Source: Acidipila sp. (lineage in GTDB: Bacteria > Acidobacteriota > Terriglobia > Acidiferrales > UBA7541). From it: DNA of 55,720 bases. Numbering within the stretch: the stretch's first letter is position 1; every line of letters starts with the position of its first letter. The stretch lies in NCBI GenBank assembly GCA_010365215.1, contig JAAFGT010000045.1, positions 1 through 55,720 on the forward strand, in the 5' to 3' direction. Under the pieces are notes generated by a model. It did not search any database. It saw only the letters and a list, made by a program, of their open reading frames with translations, and was not told the DNA's origin. The position numbers were made by a program, and so were the translations under genes. Shown in pieces: positions 9,276 through 18,453 of this stretch.

Positions 9276-10376
9276 ATGACCACATATCCCGCTTTTAATC
9301 CCGACCAAACCACTCTACCCGAAGGCGCCGCTTCACCGATCCGCGCCACGACCGTCGATCTGCGCAGCGACACGGTCACGCGTCCTACTCCCGCGATGCG
9401 CGGCGCTATGGCCTCGGCCGAGGTCGGCGACGATGTCTACGGCGAAGATCCCACCCTCAACCGCCTGCAATCCCGCGCCGCAGAAATTTTCGGCCGAGAA
9501 GCAGCTCTATTTGTGCCCAGCGGCTGCATGGGGAATCTGATCGCCATCAAGGTCTGGACCAGGCCCGGAGAAGAAGTTATCTGCGAAGAGCGCGCCCACG
9601 CTTTCCAGTACGAGCTCGCCTCCATGTCGGCGCTCGCCGGTTGCATGCCGCGCACCGTGCCCGCTCCGGATGGCCTGCTCACCTGGAATCACATCGAGCC
9701 GCTGATCGAGCTGAAAAGCTCGCACCGTGCGCACACCGGCCTGGTCGAGCTCGAAAACACTCACAACCTCGGTGGCGGCACGGTCTATCCCGTGGCCCAG
9801 GCGGAAGAGATCTGCGATGCCGCTCACGCGCTCGGCCTGCATGTTCATCTCGATGGCGCGAGGATCTTCAACGCTGCCGTCGCCCTGGGGCGTCCTGCCG
9901 GCGAAATAACCCGCAAATTCGACTCGGTGATGTTCTGCCTGTCCAAGGGGTTGGGGGCCCCGGTGGGCTCGATGCTGGTCGGGTCGCGCGAATTCATCGA
10001 CAAGGCTCATCGTGTACGCAAGATTCTAGGCGGCGGAATGCGCCAGGCCGGCGTGCTCGGTGCCGCTGGCCTGGTCGCGCTGGAAGAGTCGCCTAAATCA
10101 CTGCACGTCGACCATCAGAATGCCCGCTACCTCGCTGAGGGGCTCTCCGCGATCCCGGGGATTCGTATCCGCCCGGAAAAGGTGGTCACCAACATCGTGA
10201 TTTTCGATGTAGCCGGTGCGAAGAAAACTCCCGCGGAAATTTGCGCCGCCCTGAAATCCAAAGAAGTTCTCGCCAACCCATTCGGTAAGCACACCATCCG
10301 CATGGTGACGCACTATGACGTCGACCGCGCCGGCATCGACCGCGCCCTCGCCGCGCTGCGCCAGATTCTTGCCTGA
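9276..10376 (+). CDS. ltaE: Low-specificity L-threonine aldolase (PLP enzyme)
   Basis: A 366-residue fold-type I PLP enzyme that cleaves threonine or allo-threonine to glycine and acetaldehyde. The family start VDLRSDTVTRPTPAMR appears near residue 27, HLDGARIFNAAVALG carries the Asp that holds the pyridine nitrogen, and MFCLSKGLGAPVGS contains the Schiff-base Lys. Residues 1-25 are an unconserved extension. CGAGGA precedes the ATG by 6 bases. The gene follows hemW by 63 bases on the same strand, so the two could be co-transcribed. Length is typical of the family. Confidence 0.92.
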   Translation: MTTYPAFNPDQTTLPEGAASPIRATTVDLRSDTVTRPTPAMRGAMASAEVGDDVYGEDPTLNRLQSRAAEIFGREAALFVPSGCMGNLIAIKVWTRPGEEVICEERAHAFQYELASMSALAGCMPRTVPAPDGLLTWNHIEPLIELKSSHRAHTGLVELENTHNLGGGTVYPVAQAEEICDAAHALGLHVHLDGARIFNAAVALGRPAGEITRKFDSVMFCLSKGLGAPVGSMLVGSREFIDKAHRVRKILGGGMRQAGVLGAAGLVALEESPKSLHVDHQNARYLAEGLSAIPGIRIRPEKVVTNIVIFDVAGAKKTPAEICAALKSKEVLANPFGKHTIRMVTHYDVDRAGIDRALAALRQILA

Positions 10377-10461
10377 AAGTCCGCGTAGAACTTTGATACA
10401 CCGCGGGCATTCCTTCGCGGCCGTGCCTACGCCGGGCGTGCGCCGCTACTCCGACTCCGTG

Positions 10462-10467
10462 TATACT
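10462..10467 (+). promoter_or_regulatory. Candidate -10 box ahead of the M2 peptidase gene
   Basis: TATACT preceded by TG lies 50 bases before the ATG at 10518. The -35 position is not recognisable. Plausible as the start of a roughly 45-base leader. Confidence 0.35.
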
Positions 10468-10517
10468 GTGGCGCTCGCACGCGTTTGCACCCGGCCGGAG
10501 AAATGGGGAGGACCTTC

Positions 10518-12404
10518 ATGTTGACTCGAAATTTCGCGCGCCGCATCGCTTTACCGTCGATTGTGTTGCTCCAGTGCTTGCATGCGCCGGCGGCATTCGC
10601 CCAGGCGCCGGCGTCCTCAAAATCCTCGCCGGAGGCTACCCACAGGCGACCGCACTCCACGGCCGCGGCTCCCACGGTCGAAGAGGCTCGCGCCTTCATC
10701 GACGCCGCTGAAAAGCGTTTGCTCGATCTCGGCACCGCAGCCCAGCGCGCCAACTGGGTTCAGGAAAATTTCATCACCGACGACACCGAGATTATCGCCG
10801 CGGAAGCGAACAAGGAGCTGGACGCCACCACCACCGAGCTGGTTGCCCAGTCGCTGCGCTTCGGTCATCTCCAGCTGCCCAGCGACCTGGCGCGGAAATT
10901 TCTGCTTCTCAAACTTTCCTCTGACCTTCCCGCCCCGCGCAATCCCGCCGAGCAGGAAGAGTTCGCGCGCATCAATGCTTCGCTGTCGAGCGACTATGGC
11001 AAGGGCACCTATTGCCTTCACGGTGACAAAGCGCATTGCCTCCAGCTTCCCGCCCTCGAACGCATCCTGGCCACCAGCCGTGATCCCAACGAGCAGCTAG
11101 AGGCTTGGCGCGGATGGCATTCTATCGCCGCGCCTATGCGCCCGCGATATGTGCGCATGGTAGAGCTGGCCAACAAAGGCGCGCGTGAGATGGGCTTTGC
11201 CGACGCCGGCGCATTGTGGCGCTCGAAATACGATATGCCTCCCGACGCTTTCGCCGCCGAGCTCGACCGCCTGTGGAATCAAGTGCGCCCGCTTTACGAC
11301 GCGCTCCACGCCCACGTGCGCGCGCAACTGCGCAAGAAATATGGCGACGCGGTGCCCGCCGATGGCCCCATCCCCGCGCACCTGCTGGGCAATATGTGGG
11401 CACAGCAGTGGAACAATATCTACGACCTGGTCGCTCCGCAGGGAAGCGATCCGGGCTTCGATCTCACCGAGATTCTAAAAGCCAAAAAGATCGACCCCCA
11501 AGGCATGGTCCGAGACGGCGAGCGTTTCTTCACTTCGCTTGGCTTCGACCCGCTTCCGGAAACTTTTTGGCGGCGCTCCCTGTTTACCAAGCCCGCCGAC
11601 CGCGACGTGGTCTGCCATGCCAGCGCCTGGAGCATCGACTTCAAGACCGACCTGCGGCTGAAAATGTGCATCGAGATCAATGACGAGAGTTTTCGCACCA
11701 TCCATCACGAGCTGGGACACAATTTCTACCAGCGCGCCTACAACCACCTCTCGCCGCTCTTCCAGAACAGCGCCAACGACGGTTTTCACGAAGCGGTCGG
11801 CGATACCATCGCTCTCTCGGTAACGCCGGAGTACCTCAAGCAGATCGATTTTCTCGGTGCTGTGCCTCCGCCATCGGGCGACATCGGCCTGCTGATGAAG
11901 CGCGCCCTCGAGAAAGTCGCTTTCCTGCCGTTCGGCCTGCTGATCGACCAGTGGCGCTGGAAGGTTTTCTCCGGCGAAGTGAAGCCTGCGGACTACAACA
12001 AGTCCTGGTGGGAGTTGCGCCGGAAGTATCAGGGTATCGCTCCTGCCGTCGCTCGCAGCGAGTCCGATTTCGACCCTGGCGCGAAGTATCACGTCGCCGC
12101 AAATGTGCCGTACACGCGCTATTTCCTGGCCGCAGTGCTCCAGTTCCAGTTTCACCGCGCACTTTGCCGCGCCGCGGGCATTACTGGGCCGCTCCATCGC
12201 TGCTCCATCTACGGCAACAAGGCCGCGGGCGCAAAGCTCAGAAAAATGCTGGAAATGGGCCAGAGCCGTCCGTGGCCCGAGGCGCTCGAAGCGCTCACCG
12301 GCGAAAAACAGATGGACGCCACCGCCATCCTCGACTACTTTGCCCCGCTCAAGCAGTGGCTCGACGAACAGAACAAGAAAGACGGCGTCAAAACCGGCTG
12401 GTAA
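10518..12404 (+). CDS. Exported M2-family peptidyl-dipeptidase (ACE-like zinc metallopeptidase)
   Basis: A 628-residue zinc peptidase of the angiotensin-converting-enzyme family, expected to remove C-terminal dipeptides from peptides in the periplasm. Residues 1-34 form a signal peptide (RNFARR, hydrophobic run, AFAQA). The zinc motif HHELGH lies near residue 395 and the third ligand is the Glu in GFHEAVGD about 24 residues later, the exact family spacing. The C-terminal helices contain YNKSWWELRRKYQGI and FQFHRALC, both typical of M2 enzymes. The ATG at 10518 is chosen over a frame reaching to 10485 because GGGGAGG precedes it by 6 bases. It stands alone between threonine aldolase and an acyl-CoA dehydrogenase. 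Confidence 0.92.
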   Translation: MLTRNFARRIALPSIVLLQCLHAPAAFAQAPASSKSSPEATHRRPHSTAAAPTVEEARAFIDAAEKRLLDLGTAAQRANWVQENFITDDTEIIAAEANKELDATTTELVAQSLRFGHLQLPSDLARKFLLLKLSSDLPAPRNPAEQEEFARINASLSSDYGKGTYCLHGDKAHCLQLPALERILATSRDPNEQLEAWRGWHSIAAPMRPRYVRMVELANKGAREMGFADAGALWRSKYDMPPDAFAAELDRLWNQVRPLYDALHAHVRAQLRKKYGDAVPADGPIPAHLLGNMWAQQWNNIYDLVAPQGSDPGFDLTEILKAKKIDPQGMVRDGERFFTSLGFDPLPETFWRRSLFTKPADRDVVCHASAWSIDFKTDLRLKMCIEINDESFRTIHHELGHNFYQRAYNHLSPLFQNSANDGFHEAVGDTIALSVTPEYLKQIDFLGAVPPPSGDIGLLMKRALEKVAFLPFGLLIDQWRWKVFSGEVKPADYNKSWWELRRKYQGIAPAVARSESDFDPGAKYHVAANVPYTRYFLAAVLQFQFHRALCRAAGITGPLHRCSIYGNKAAGAKLRKMLEMGQSRPWPEALEALTGEKQMDATAILDYFAPLKQWLDEQNKKDGVKTGW

Positions 12405-12483
12405 CTTCTGCAATTCGATTTTCGCAGCGCCGGCATCCTGTCGGCTCCTGTGGTTCTGTTACACCAGCGGATACCGGATCATT

Positions 12484-12516
12484 ACGCCAGCTGCACGCCA
12501 GCTGTGCGCCAGCTCC
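12484..12516. repeat. Three tandem 11-base repeats upstream of the acyl-CoA dehydrogenase
   Basis: ACGCCAGCTGC, ACGCCAGCTGT and GCGCCAGCTCC follow one another without gaps. Each contains CCAGCT, and the period is close to one helical turn, so a protein binding each unit would sit on the same DNA face. They lie about 96 bases before the start codon at 12612. Possible operator; could also be chance expansion. Confidence 0.6.
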
Positions 12517-12611
12517 GCTCCCGCCGCACCGCCTGCTTTTGTTCGCTCCGCCGGGCGTATGATATAAATGGCGTTCGCGATTTTTACTTGTTCTCCATTT
12601 TGTGAGGCGCA

Positions 12612-13763
12612 GTGGATTTCTCTTTTACCGACGAACAGCAGCAATTACGCCGCACCGTGCGCCAGTTCGCCGAAGGCGAAATCCTCCCTCATGTAATGGA
12701 ATGGGACGAAACCGCGCACTTTCCCGAAGATCTTTTTCCCAAGCTCGGCGACCTCGGCCTGCTCGGCGTTATCTTTCCCGACAAACTCGGCGGCTCGGCC
12801 CTCGGCTACATTGAATACGTCACCGTAATCGAGGAGCTCGCGCGCGTGGATGGCTCCGTCGGCCTCAGCGTCGCCGCCCACAACTCGCTCTGCACCAATC
12901 ACATTTACAAATTTGGCACCGATGCCCAGCGTCAAAAATACATCCCCGGCCTGGCGCAGGGGAAGATGCTGGGTGCGTGGTCGCTCACCGAGCCGGGCGC
13001 GGGTTCCGATGCGGGCGGCACGCGCACCATGGCGGTGCGCGCTGATGGCGGCTGGGTCATCAATGGTTCAAAAACGTTTACCACCAACGGGCATTCCGCC
13101 GGAGTCTGCGTGGCCATGGCCGTCACTGAAAAAGACAAGGCCTCCCACGGCATCTCCGCCTTCATTGTCGAGCGCGGCACGCCCGGCTTTCGTGCCGGGA
13201 AAAAAGAAAATAAGCTGGGCATGCGCGCCAGCGAAACCTCCGAAGTGATCTTCACGGACTGCCACGTCCCCGCGGAAAATCTTCTGGGCGAGCCGGGCAA
13301 AGGCTTCGTCAACAGTCTGCAGATCCTCGACGGCGGCCGCATCTCCATCGCCGCGCTCGCTCTGGGAATTGCGCAAGGCGCGCTCGAGGCGGCGACAAAA
13401 TATGCCAAGCAGCGCCGCCAGTTCGGCCAGCCCATCAGCGAATTTCAAGGTATCCAGTTCAAGCTCGCCGACATGGCCACGCAGGTGGAGGCCGCGCGCG
13501 CGCTCACTTATCGCGTGGCTTGGATGGCCGACCACGGCGACATGCGCCACACCAAGGAATCCGCCATGGCCAAACTTTTCACCAGCGAAGTCGCCGTGCG
13601 CGTTGCCAACGAGGCTGTGCAGGTCTTCGGCGGCTATGGCTATGTGAAGGATTACCCCGCCGAAAAGTATTATCGCGACGCCAAGCTCTGCACCATCGGC
13701 GAAGGCACCAGCGAAATTCAGCGTCTGGTGATCGCGCGCCAGCTTCTGGGCAAAAAAGCCTGA
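12612..13763 (+). CDS. Acyl-CoA dehydrogenase
   Basis: A 383-residue FAD enzyme that introduces the first double bond in fatty or branched-chain acyl-CoA. The signatures [17 protein letters not shown] (FAD/substrate) and [19 protein letters not shown] (second family signature with the catalytic Glu in GEGT) are both present, and [15 protein letters not shown] is the typical middle motif. The placement of the catalytic Glu is that of short- or branched-chain enzymes rather than isovaleryl- or long-chain types. The start is GTG at 12612 with GAGGCG just upstream. MeaB follows 44 bases later, which suggests a role in branched-chain amino acid or odd-chain breakdown feeding methylmalonyl-CoA. Exact substrate cannot be read from sequence. 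Confidence 0.9.
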   Translation: MDFSFTDEQQQLRRTVRQFAEGEILPHVMEWDETAHFPEDLFPKLGDLGLLGVIFPDKLGGSALGYIEYVTVIEELARVDGSVGLSVAAHNSLCTNHIYKFGTDAQRQKYIPGLAQGKMLGAWSLTEPGAGSDAGGTRTMAVRADGGWVINGSKTFTTNGHSAGVCVAMAVTEKDKASHGISAFIVERGTPGFRAGKKENKLGMRASETSEVIFTDCHVPAENLLGEPGKGFVNSLQILDGGRISIAALALGIAQGALEAATKYAKQRRQFGQPISEFQGIQFKLADMATQVEAARALTYRVAWMADHGDMRHTKESAMAKLFTSEVAVRVANEAVQVFGGYGYVKDYPAEKYYRDAKLCTIGEGTSEIQRLVIARQLLGKKA

Positions 13764-13807
13764 CCGCGCCGCAGCGCGTGCACCGCAAACATTTTGAACA
13801 CCGCAAC

Positions 13808-14770
13808 ATGACCATAACCACCGACCTCGATCATTGGGCCGACCGCATCCGCTCCGGCGACGTGCGTTCCATTTCCCGCGCCATTACCGCCGTGGAAAAT
13901 AACTCTCCCGAATCCGAGCCCATTTTGCGCAGCCTTTTTCCCCACACCGGCAAGGCTCACCTCGCCGGAATCACCGGCGCTCCCGGCACGGGCAAGAGCA
14001 CTTTGGTCGACCGCCTCGCCGCGCACTATCGCAAGCAAAATGAATCCGTTGGCATTATCGCCGTCGATCCTTCCAGCCCGTTCACCGGCGGCGCGATTCT
14101 TGGCGACCGCATCCGCATGCAGGGACATGCCACCGACTCCGGCATCTTCATACGCTCTATGGCCACGCGCGGTTTTCTTGGCGGGCTCTCCCGAGCCACG
14201 GCCGACGCTGCCCTGGTGCTCGAAGCCGCCGGCAAGGATCGCCTGCTCATCGAAACCGTCGGCGTCGGCCAGGATGAAGTGGACATCATGCGTCTGGCCG
14301 ATTGCACGCTGGTCGTTCTGGTTCCCGGGCTCGGCGATGAAGTGCAGGCGCTCAAAGCCGGAATCATGGAAATTGCCGACATCTTCGTGCTCAACAAAGC
14401 CGATCGCGAAGGCGCCGACCGCTTCGAGCAACAGCTCAAGGCCATGCTGTCTCTTTCACCCGAGCGCGACGGCTGGCGCCCTCCCGTGCTGCGCACTGTC
14501 GCCACTGAAAGCAAGGGCATCGCCGAGCTTGCCAAAACCATGGACGCCTACCGTGATCATCTGGACCGCACCGGCCAACGCCAGGCGCGCAAAATCGCCA
14601 ACTGGAAGCAGCGCCTCCTCGATCTTCTCGAAGCGCGGCTGATGAATCGCATCGTCACCAACGGTATCGGCGAGCAAGGCCTGGAATCGCTGGCCGCCGA
14701 AATCGCCGCCCGCAAAAAAGATCCGTACGCCGCCGTCACCGACCTCCTCGCCCGCGCCGGAATCTGCTGA
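13808..14770 (+). CDS. meaB: Methylmalonyl-CoA mutase-associated GTPase (MeaB/ArgK)
   Basis: A 320-residue G3E-family GTPase that guards and reloads adenosylcobalamin in methylmalonyl-CoA mutase. The Walker A loop is GAPGTGKST near residue 60, IAVDPSSPFTGGAILGDR and ETVGVGQDEVD are the MeaB-specific switch regions, and NKAD is the guanine-specificity motif. The open frame extends upstream to 13520 over the acyl-CoA dehydrogenase, but that stretch is antiparallel coding shadow; the ATG at 13808 matches the family start. No mutase gene is in the window, so the partner must be elsewhere. No clear Shine-Dalgarno is seen; coupling to the upstream gene is likely. Confidence 0.92.
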   Translation: MTITTDLDHWADRIRSGDVRSISRAITAVENNSPESEPILRSLFPHTGKAHLAGITGAPGTGKSTLVDRLAAHYRKQNESVGIIAVDPSSPFTGGAILGDRIRMQGHATDSGIFIRSMATRGFLGGLSRATADAALVLEAAGKDRLLIETVGVGQDEVDIMRLADCTLVVLVPGLGDEVQALKAGIMEIADIFVLNKADREGADRFEQQLKAMLSLSPERDGWRPPVLRTVATESKGIAELAKTMDAYRDHLDRTGQRQARKIANWKQRLLDLLEARLMNRIVTNGIGEQGLESLAAEIAARKKDPYAAVTDLLARAGIC

Positions 14771-14854
14771 TGCTTCCGCGCGCATCCATTCTTGAGCAAT
14801 CACATCTTGACCAATCACAGTTGCCCCTTTGTTTCCAGACTCGTCCTGATCATT

Positions 14855-14882
14855 GTCATTCCGAGCGAAGCCAGGAATCTGC
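14855..14882. repeat. Dispersed intergenic hairpin repeat, copy 2
   Basis: GTCATTCCGAGCGAAGCCAG then GAATCTGC. Arms ATTCC/GGAAT pair around a small GC-GAA-GC core (one base differs here from the copies at 20381 and 21264). It lies 85 bases after the meaB stop, upstream of the MBL gene. Confidence 0.75.
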
Positions 14883-14945
14883 TTTTCTCGCGCCTGTGTG
14901 CATTTTCGGCGCGCACTCCGCCCTAAACGTTCACGGTCCCACCTC

Positions 14946-15791
14946 ATGAACCTAGGCGACCTCGAATTCCACATCCTCTCCGACGGCCCCTTCTTCCTCG
15001 ATGGCGGCGCCATGTTCGGCGTCATCCCACGCCCCCTGTGGGAGAAAAAAGCCGCACCCGATTCTCGCAACCGCATCCGCCTGGCCATGAATTCCGTGCT
15101 CATCCGCACCGGCGGGCAGTGGGTGCTCATCGAAACCGGCGCCGGCAATAAGCTGGACGCCAAACGCCGCGACATTTTCGGCATCGGCGACGGCCCGGAG
15201 TTGCGCTTGCCACAGCAGCTCGCCGCGCGCGGCCTGCGCCCCGAGGATATTTCGCTGGTCATTAACACGCATCTGCATTTCGACCACTGCGGCGGCAACA
15301 CGCGCTTCGAGGGCGGCCGCGCGGTTCCCGCGTTTCCCAACGCGCGCTACGTGGTCCAACGTGGCGAGCTTGACTGGGCGCGCAATCCGTCTGAACGCGA
15401 CCGCGGCTCGTACATTCCGGAAAATTTTGAGCCGATTGCCGAAGCAGGGAAGTGGCGACTGCTTGACGGGGACACGGAGATCCTTCCCGGCATCGAGCTG
15501 ATTGTGGTCCCCGGCCACAATCGCGACATGCAGTGCGTGCGCCTGACCGGCGGCGGCAAAACCGCATTTCTATTTGTGGATCTGGTCCCCACCACTGCGC
15601 ATCTTCCCCTGCACTGGATCATGTCCTTCGATCTCTATCCCATGCTGACTTTGGAGAATAAGCGCACCTGGATCGCCCAGGCCGCGCGCGACCGCTGGCT
15701 CTGCCTCTTCTCGCACGACGAGAAAGTTCCCGCCGCCTACGTGCGCGAAGTCGACGGCAAGTACGAGTTCGATCCGGTTATCGTGGACTGA
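14946..15791 (+). CDS. MBL-fold metallo-hydrolase
   Basis: A 281-residue metallo-beta-lactamase-fold hydrolase. The binuclear metal motif HLHFDHCGGN (HxHxDH) is near residue 105, a further ligand His is in VPGHNRDMQCVRL, and the bridging Asp is likely in FLFVDLVPT with a final His in LFSHDEKVP. The general layout matches AHL-lactonase/quorum-quencher-like or glyoxalase-II-like hydrolases (AttM type), but specificity within the fold cannot be assigned by eye. The ATG at 14946 is preferred to upstream in-frame starts because the upstream part overlaps a dispersed repeat. MTA phosphorylase follows 15 bases later and a PfkB kinase after it, so the three are probably co-transcribed. Confidence 0.85.
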   Translation: MNLGDLEFHILSDGPFFLDGGAMFGVIPRPLWEKKAAPDSRNRIRLAMNSVLIRTGGQWVLIETGAGNKLDAKRRDIFGIGDGPELRLPQQLAARGLRPEDISLVINTHLHFDHCGGNTRFEGGRAVPAFPNARYVVQRGELDWARNPSERDRGSYIPENFEPIAEAGKWRLLDGDTEILPGIELIVVPGHNRDMQCVRLTGGGKTAFLFVDLVPTTAHLPLHWIMSFDLYPMLTLENKRTWIAQAARDRWLCLFSHDEKVPAAYVREVDGKYEFDPVIVD

Positions 15792-15806
15792 GCAAGCGAC
15801 CATGGA

Positions 15807-16721
15807 ATGAGTAAGCGAGGCTTCATGCGTTCATCGCAGGCAAAAAAAGCGAAATCGCCGGCACCTGGCATCCTTGGCATCATCGGCGGCAGCGGCCTTT
15901 ACGAAATGCCCGGACTCACTGCCATCCGCGAAGTGCGCGTACGCACGCCATTCGGCGATCCGTCTGACGCTTTTGTCACCGGCATACTCGAAGGCCGCCG
16001 CGTCGCCTTCCTGGCGCGCCACGGCCGCGGCCATCGCCTGCTCCCCAGCGAGCTGAACTTTCGCGCCAACATCTACGCTTTGAAGCTTCTCGGCGCTGAG
16101 CGCATTCTATCCGTCAGCGCCGTCGGCTCGCTCCGCGAAGCGCTGGAGCCCGGCCACTTCCTGGTTCCCGATCAGTTCTTCGACCGCACCAAGCACCGCA
16201 TGGACACTTTTTTTGGCGGCGGCATCGTCGCGCACATTTCTTTCGACCGCCCCACGTGCCCGCACCTTTCCGGCGTTCTTGCCGACGCAGCCGATGCCGC
16301 CGGCGTCAAAGTGCATCGTGGGGGAACTTACGTCTGCATCGAAGGCCCGCAGTTTTCCACGCGCGCCGAATCGCACGTCTTTCGCCAGCTTCACTTCGAC
16401 ATCATCGGTATGACCAACGTCACCGAAGCGCGCCTCGCCCGCGAAGCCGAGATCTGCTACGCCACCCTGGCCATGATCACAGACTACGATTGCTGGCATC
16501 CCCAGCATGACTCCGTCACCGCCGCGCAAGTGATAGAGTGCCTGGTGCGCAACGCGGACAATGCCCGCCGCGTGGTGCGTGCCGCCGTTGCGGCGATGCC
16601 GGCGGCGCGCGACTGCAAATGCGGCCAGGCCCTGGCCCACGCCATTTTCACCGACCGCAAACTCATGCCGGCCGCGGCGAAAAAGCGCCTGGCGGCGATT
16701 CTTGGCAGTCATCTTTCCTGA
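15807..16721 (+). CDS. mtnP: S-methyl-5'-thioadenosine phosphorylase
   Basis: A 304-residue member of the PNP/MTAP family that splits methylthioadenosine to adenine and methylthioribose-1-phosphate in methionine salvage. GIIGGSGLYEMPGL near the start binds phosphate, LARHGRGHRLLPSELNFRANI is the family signature, and YVCIEGPQFSTRAES and GMTNVTEARLAREAEICYA form the nucleoside site. The DYDC stretch (residue after ITDYD) favours MTA over other purine nucleosides. ATG at 15807 has no obvious Shine-Dalgarno; ATG at 15825 has GCGAGG just before it and may be the real start. The gene lies 15 bases after the MBL gene and 22 before a PfkB kinase. Confidence 0.9.
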   Translation: MSKRGFMRSSQAKKAKSPAPGILGIIGGSGLYEMPGLTAIREVRVRTPFGDPSDAFVTGILEGRRVAFLARHGRGHRLLPSELNFRANIYALKLLGAERILSVSAVGSLREALEPGHFLVPDQFFDRTKHRMDTFFGGGIVAHISFDRPTCPHLSGVLADAADAAGVKVHRGGTYVCIEGPQFSTRAESHVFRQLHFDIIGMTNVTEARLAREAEICYATLAMITDYDCWHPQHDSVTAAQVIECLVRNADNARRVVRAAVAAMPAARDCKCGQALAHAIFTDRKLMPAAAKKRLAAILGSHLS

Positions 16722-16743
16722 AATTTAAAGGAGCAACGCACTC

Positions 16744-17652
16744 ATGTCTCTTCTCGTGGTCGGCTCGGTAGCGTTCGATGCAGTGGAAACGCCGCACGGC
16801 AAAATCGACCGCATGCTGGGTGGCGCAGCCACCTACTTTGCCGTCGCCGCCAGCTACTTCGCTCCCGTCAAGCTGGTGGGCGTGGTCGGCGATGATTTCA
16901 CCGCCAGGGATGCCGCCGTTTTTCGCGGACGCCCCATCGACACGGAAGGCCTGGAGCGGGCCTCCGGCAAAACTTTCTTCTGGTCCGGACGCTACTCGGC
17001 CGATATGAACGACCGCACCACGCTGGTCACCGACCTCAACGTTTTCGGTGAATTCAATCCCAAGCTCCCGGACCGCTACCGCACAGCTCCTTTTCTCTTC
17101 CTGGCGAATATTCATCCCTCGCTGCAGCTCAACGTGCTGCGGCAGATGGCGCGCAAGCCGAAGCTGGTAGCCCTCGACACCATGAACTACTGGATCGAAC
17201 GCGCCCCTGCTGAGCTTGAGATGGTGCTTCACGAGATCGATATTCTGGTGATTAATGATGCCGAAGCTCGCCAGCTTTCCGGCGAGCACAATCTCCTTCG
17301 CGCCGCCGCGCGCATCCAACAGATGGGCCCAAAAATTCTGGTGGTCAAGCGCGGCGAGCACGGCGCCATGCTGATGCAGAAGGACTCGATATTTTCCGTA
17401 CCCGGAATGACCCTGGCCAAGGTGCACGATCCCACCGGCGCCGGCGACAGCTTTGCCGGAGGCTTCATGGGCTGGCTCGCCAAAGCAGGAAAAGTAAACG
17501 ACCGCACCTTGCGAACGGCCATGGTCTACGGCTCGGTGATGGGCAGCTTCGCCGTCGAGCGCTTCGGCCTCGAGCGTCTGCGCCGCCTCAAGCGCCCCGA
17601 GATCACCGCGCGCGCCCGGCAGTTCCGTCGTCTCACTCAATTCACCCTATAA
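16744..17652 (+). CDS. PfkB-family sugar/nucleoside kinase
   Basis: A 302-residue ribokinase-fold kinase. The C-terminal signature DPTGAGDSFAGGFMGW holds the catalytic Asp and anion hole; GGAATYFAVAASYF near residue 28 is the substrate-side GG motif. It starts 22 bases after mtnP with AAAGGAG as ribosome site, so the two are surely co-transcribed. A kinase next to MTA phosphorylase suggests a role in salvage of the adenosine- or methylthioribose-derived products, but PfkB substrates are not predictable from motifs. The lid region carries WSGRYSADMNDRTTLVTDLN, unlike fructokinases. A palindromic element follows the stop. Confidence 0.85.
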   Translation: MSLLVVGSVAFDAVETPHGKIDRMLGGAATYFAVAASYFAPVKLVGVVGDDFTARDAAVFRGRPIDTEGLERASGKTFFWSGRYSADMNDRTTLVTDLNVFGEFNPKLPDRYRTAPFLFLANIHPSLQLNVLRQMARKPKLVALDTMNYWIERAPAELEMVLHEIDILVINDAEARQLSGEHNLLRAAARIQQMGPKILVVKRGEHGAMLMQKDSIFSVPGMTLAKVHDPTGAGDSFAGGFMGWLAKAGKVNDRTLRTAMVYGSVMGSFAVERFGLERLRRLKRPEITARARQFRRLTQFTL

Positions 17653-17677
17653 CCTGGAGTCCTCCGCATGTTCGTAG

Positions 17678-17697
17678 GGGCGAGGCTTGCCTCGCCC
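17678..17697. repeat. Perfect 8-bp stem REP-like hairpin
   Basis: GGGCGAGG-CTTG-CCTCGCCC gives an 8-bp stem with a 4-base loop, 26 bases after the PfkB stop. There is no T-run, so it is a poor intrinsic terminator, but it could protect the 3' end of the mRNA or be a mobile palindromic unit. The flanking GTAGG...CAC is common around such elements. Confidence 0.7.
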
Positions 17698-17763
17698 ACT
17701 TTCCGCCGTCGATGCCTTCCCGACCTATAGTAGAATCCTCCCGCTCTAGATCAGGGGAGGCGA

Positions 17764-18453
17764 TTGCACTATCTTCATAATCTCGATCTAACGGAACCGA
17801 TCCTGCTGCGCCTCGTCGTCGCCACGCTCCTCGGCGGCCTGGTGGGTCTGGAGCGCGAAATCCGCCACAAGCCCGCCGGCGTGCGCACCAACATGTTTAT
17901 CTGCCTCGGCTCCGCGATGTTTACTGTCCTTTCCGACGAGCTGGCCTCGAAATTTGTCGGCGATCACACCCGCATTGCCGCGCAGATTATTCCCGGCATC
18001 GGCTTTCTGGGAGCAGGCGCCATCCTGCGAGAGCGCGGCACGGTGGTGGGCCTGACCACCGCCGCCACCATTTTCGTAGTGGCCAGCGTGGGCATGGCCA
18101 TTGGGGGCGGTCTTTACTGGACCGGCGTTTTTGCCGCGCTATTCATTATCCTCATGCTGGTGATGGTGGGATGGCTGGAGAGTTTCCTCAGTCTCAAAAC
18201 GCGCCGCATGGTGTTTCGCCTCACCACGCCGGCTATCGAGACCACCCTGGCCAGCGCGAACCTCGCTTTCGCGGAGGTTAACGTCCCCATACAGCATTTT
18301 CAGGTCTTGCATATTGGTCAGGATTTTTTGCTGGAGTTCGAGGCCGATGTCAGCTTTCACCAGCAGAAAAAACTCACGGGCAAAATCTCTAGTCTCGGTT
18401 CAAAATTTGAAATCATTCCCCGCGAAGTAGTTTCCGCAAGCACGTCTTTCTGA
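17764..18453 (+). CDS. MgtC/SapB-family membrane protein
   Basis: A 229-residue protein with about five N-terminal membrane helices and a cytoplasmic C-terminal domain (about 140-229) of ACT-like character. The family signature is GGLVGLEREIRHKPAGVRTN followed by LGSAMFTVLS and the GIGFLGAGAI segment. MgtC relatives support growth in low magnesium and can modulate the ATP synthase; the C-terminal domain is typical of the non-virulence members. The start is TTG at 17764 with GGGGAGGCGA directly upstream, a strong ribosome site. The stop overlaps the next start (TGATG at 18451-18455), so the M61 protease is translationally coupled to it. Confidence 0.88.
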   Translation: MHYLHNLDLTEPILLRLVVATLLGGLVGLEREIRHKPAGVRTNMFICLGSAMFTVLSDELASKFVGDHTRIAAQIIPGIGFLGAGAILRERGTVVGLTTAATIFVVASVGMAIGGGLYWTGVFAALFIILMLVMVGWLESFLSLKTRRMVFRLTTPAIETTLASANLAFAEVNVPIQHFQVLHIGQDFLLEFEADVSFHQQKKLTGKISSLGSKFEIIPREVVSASTSF

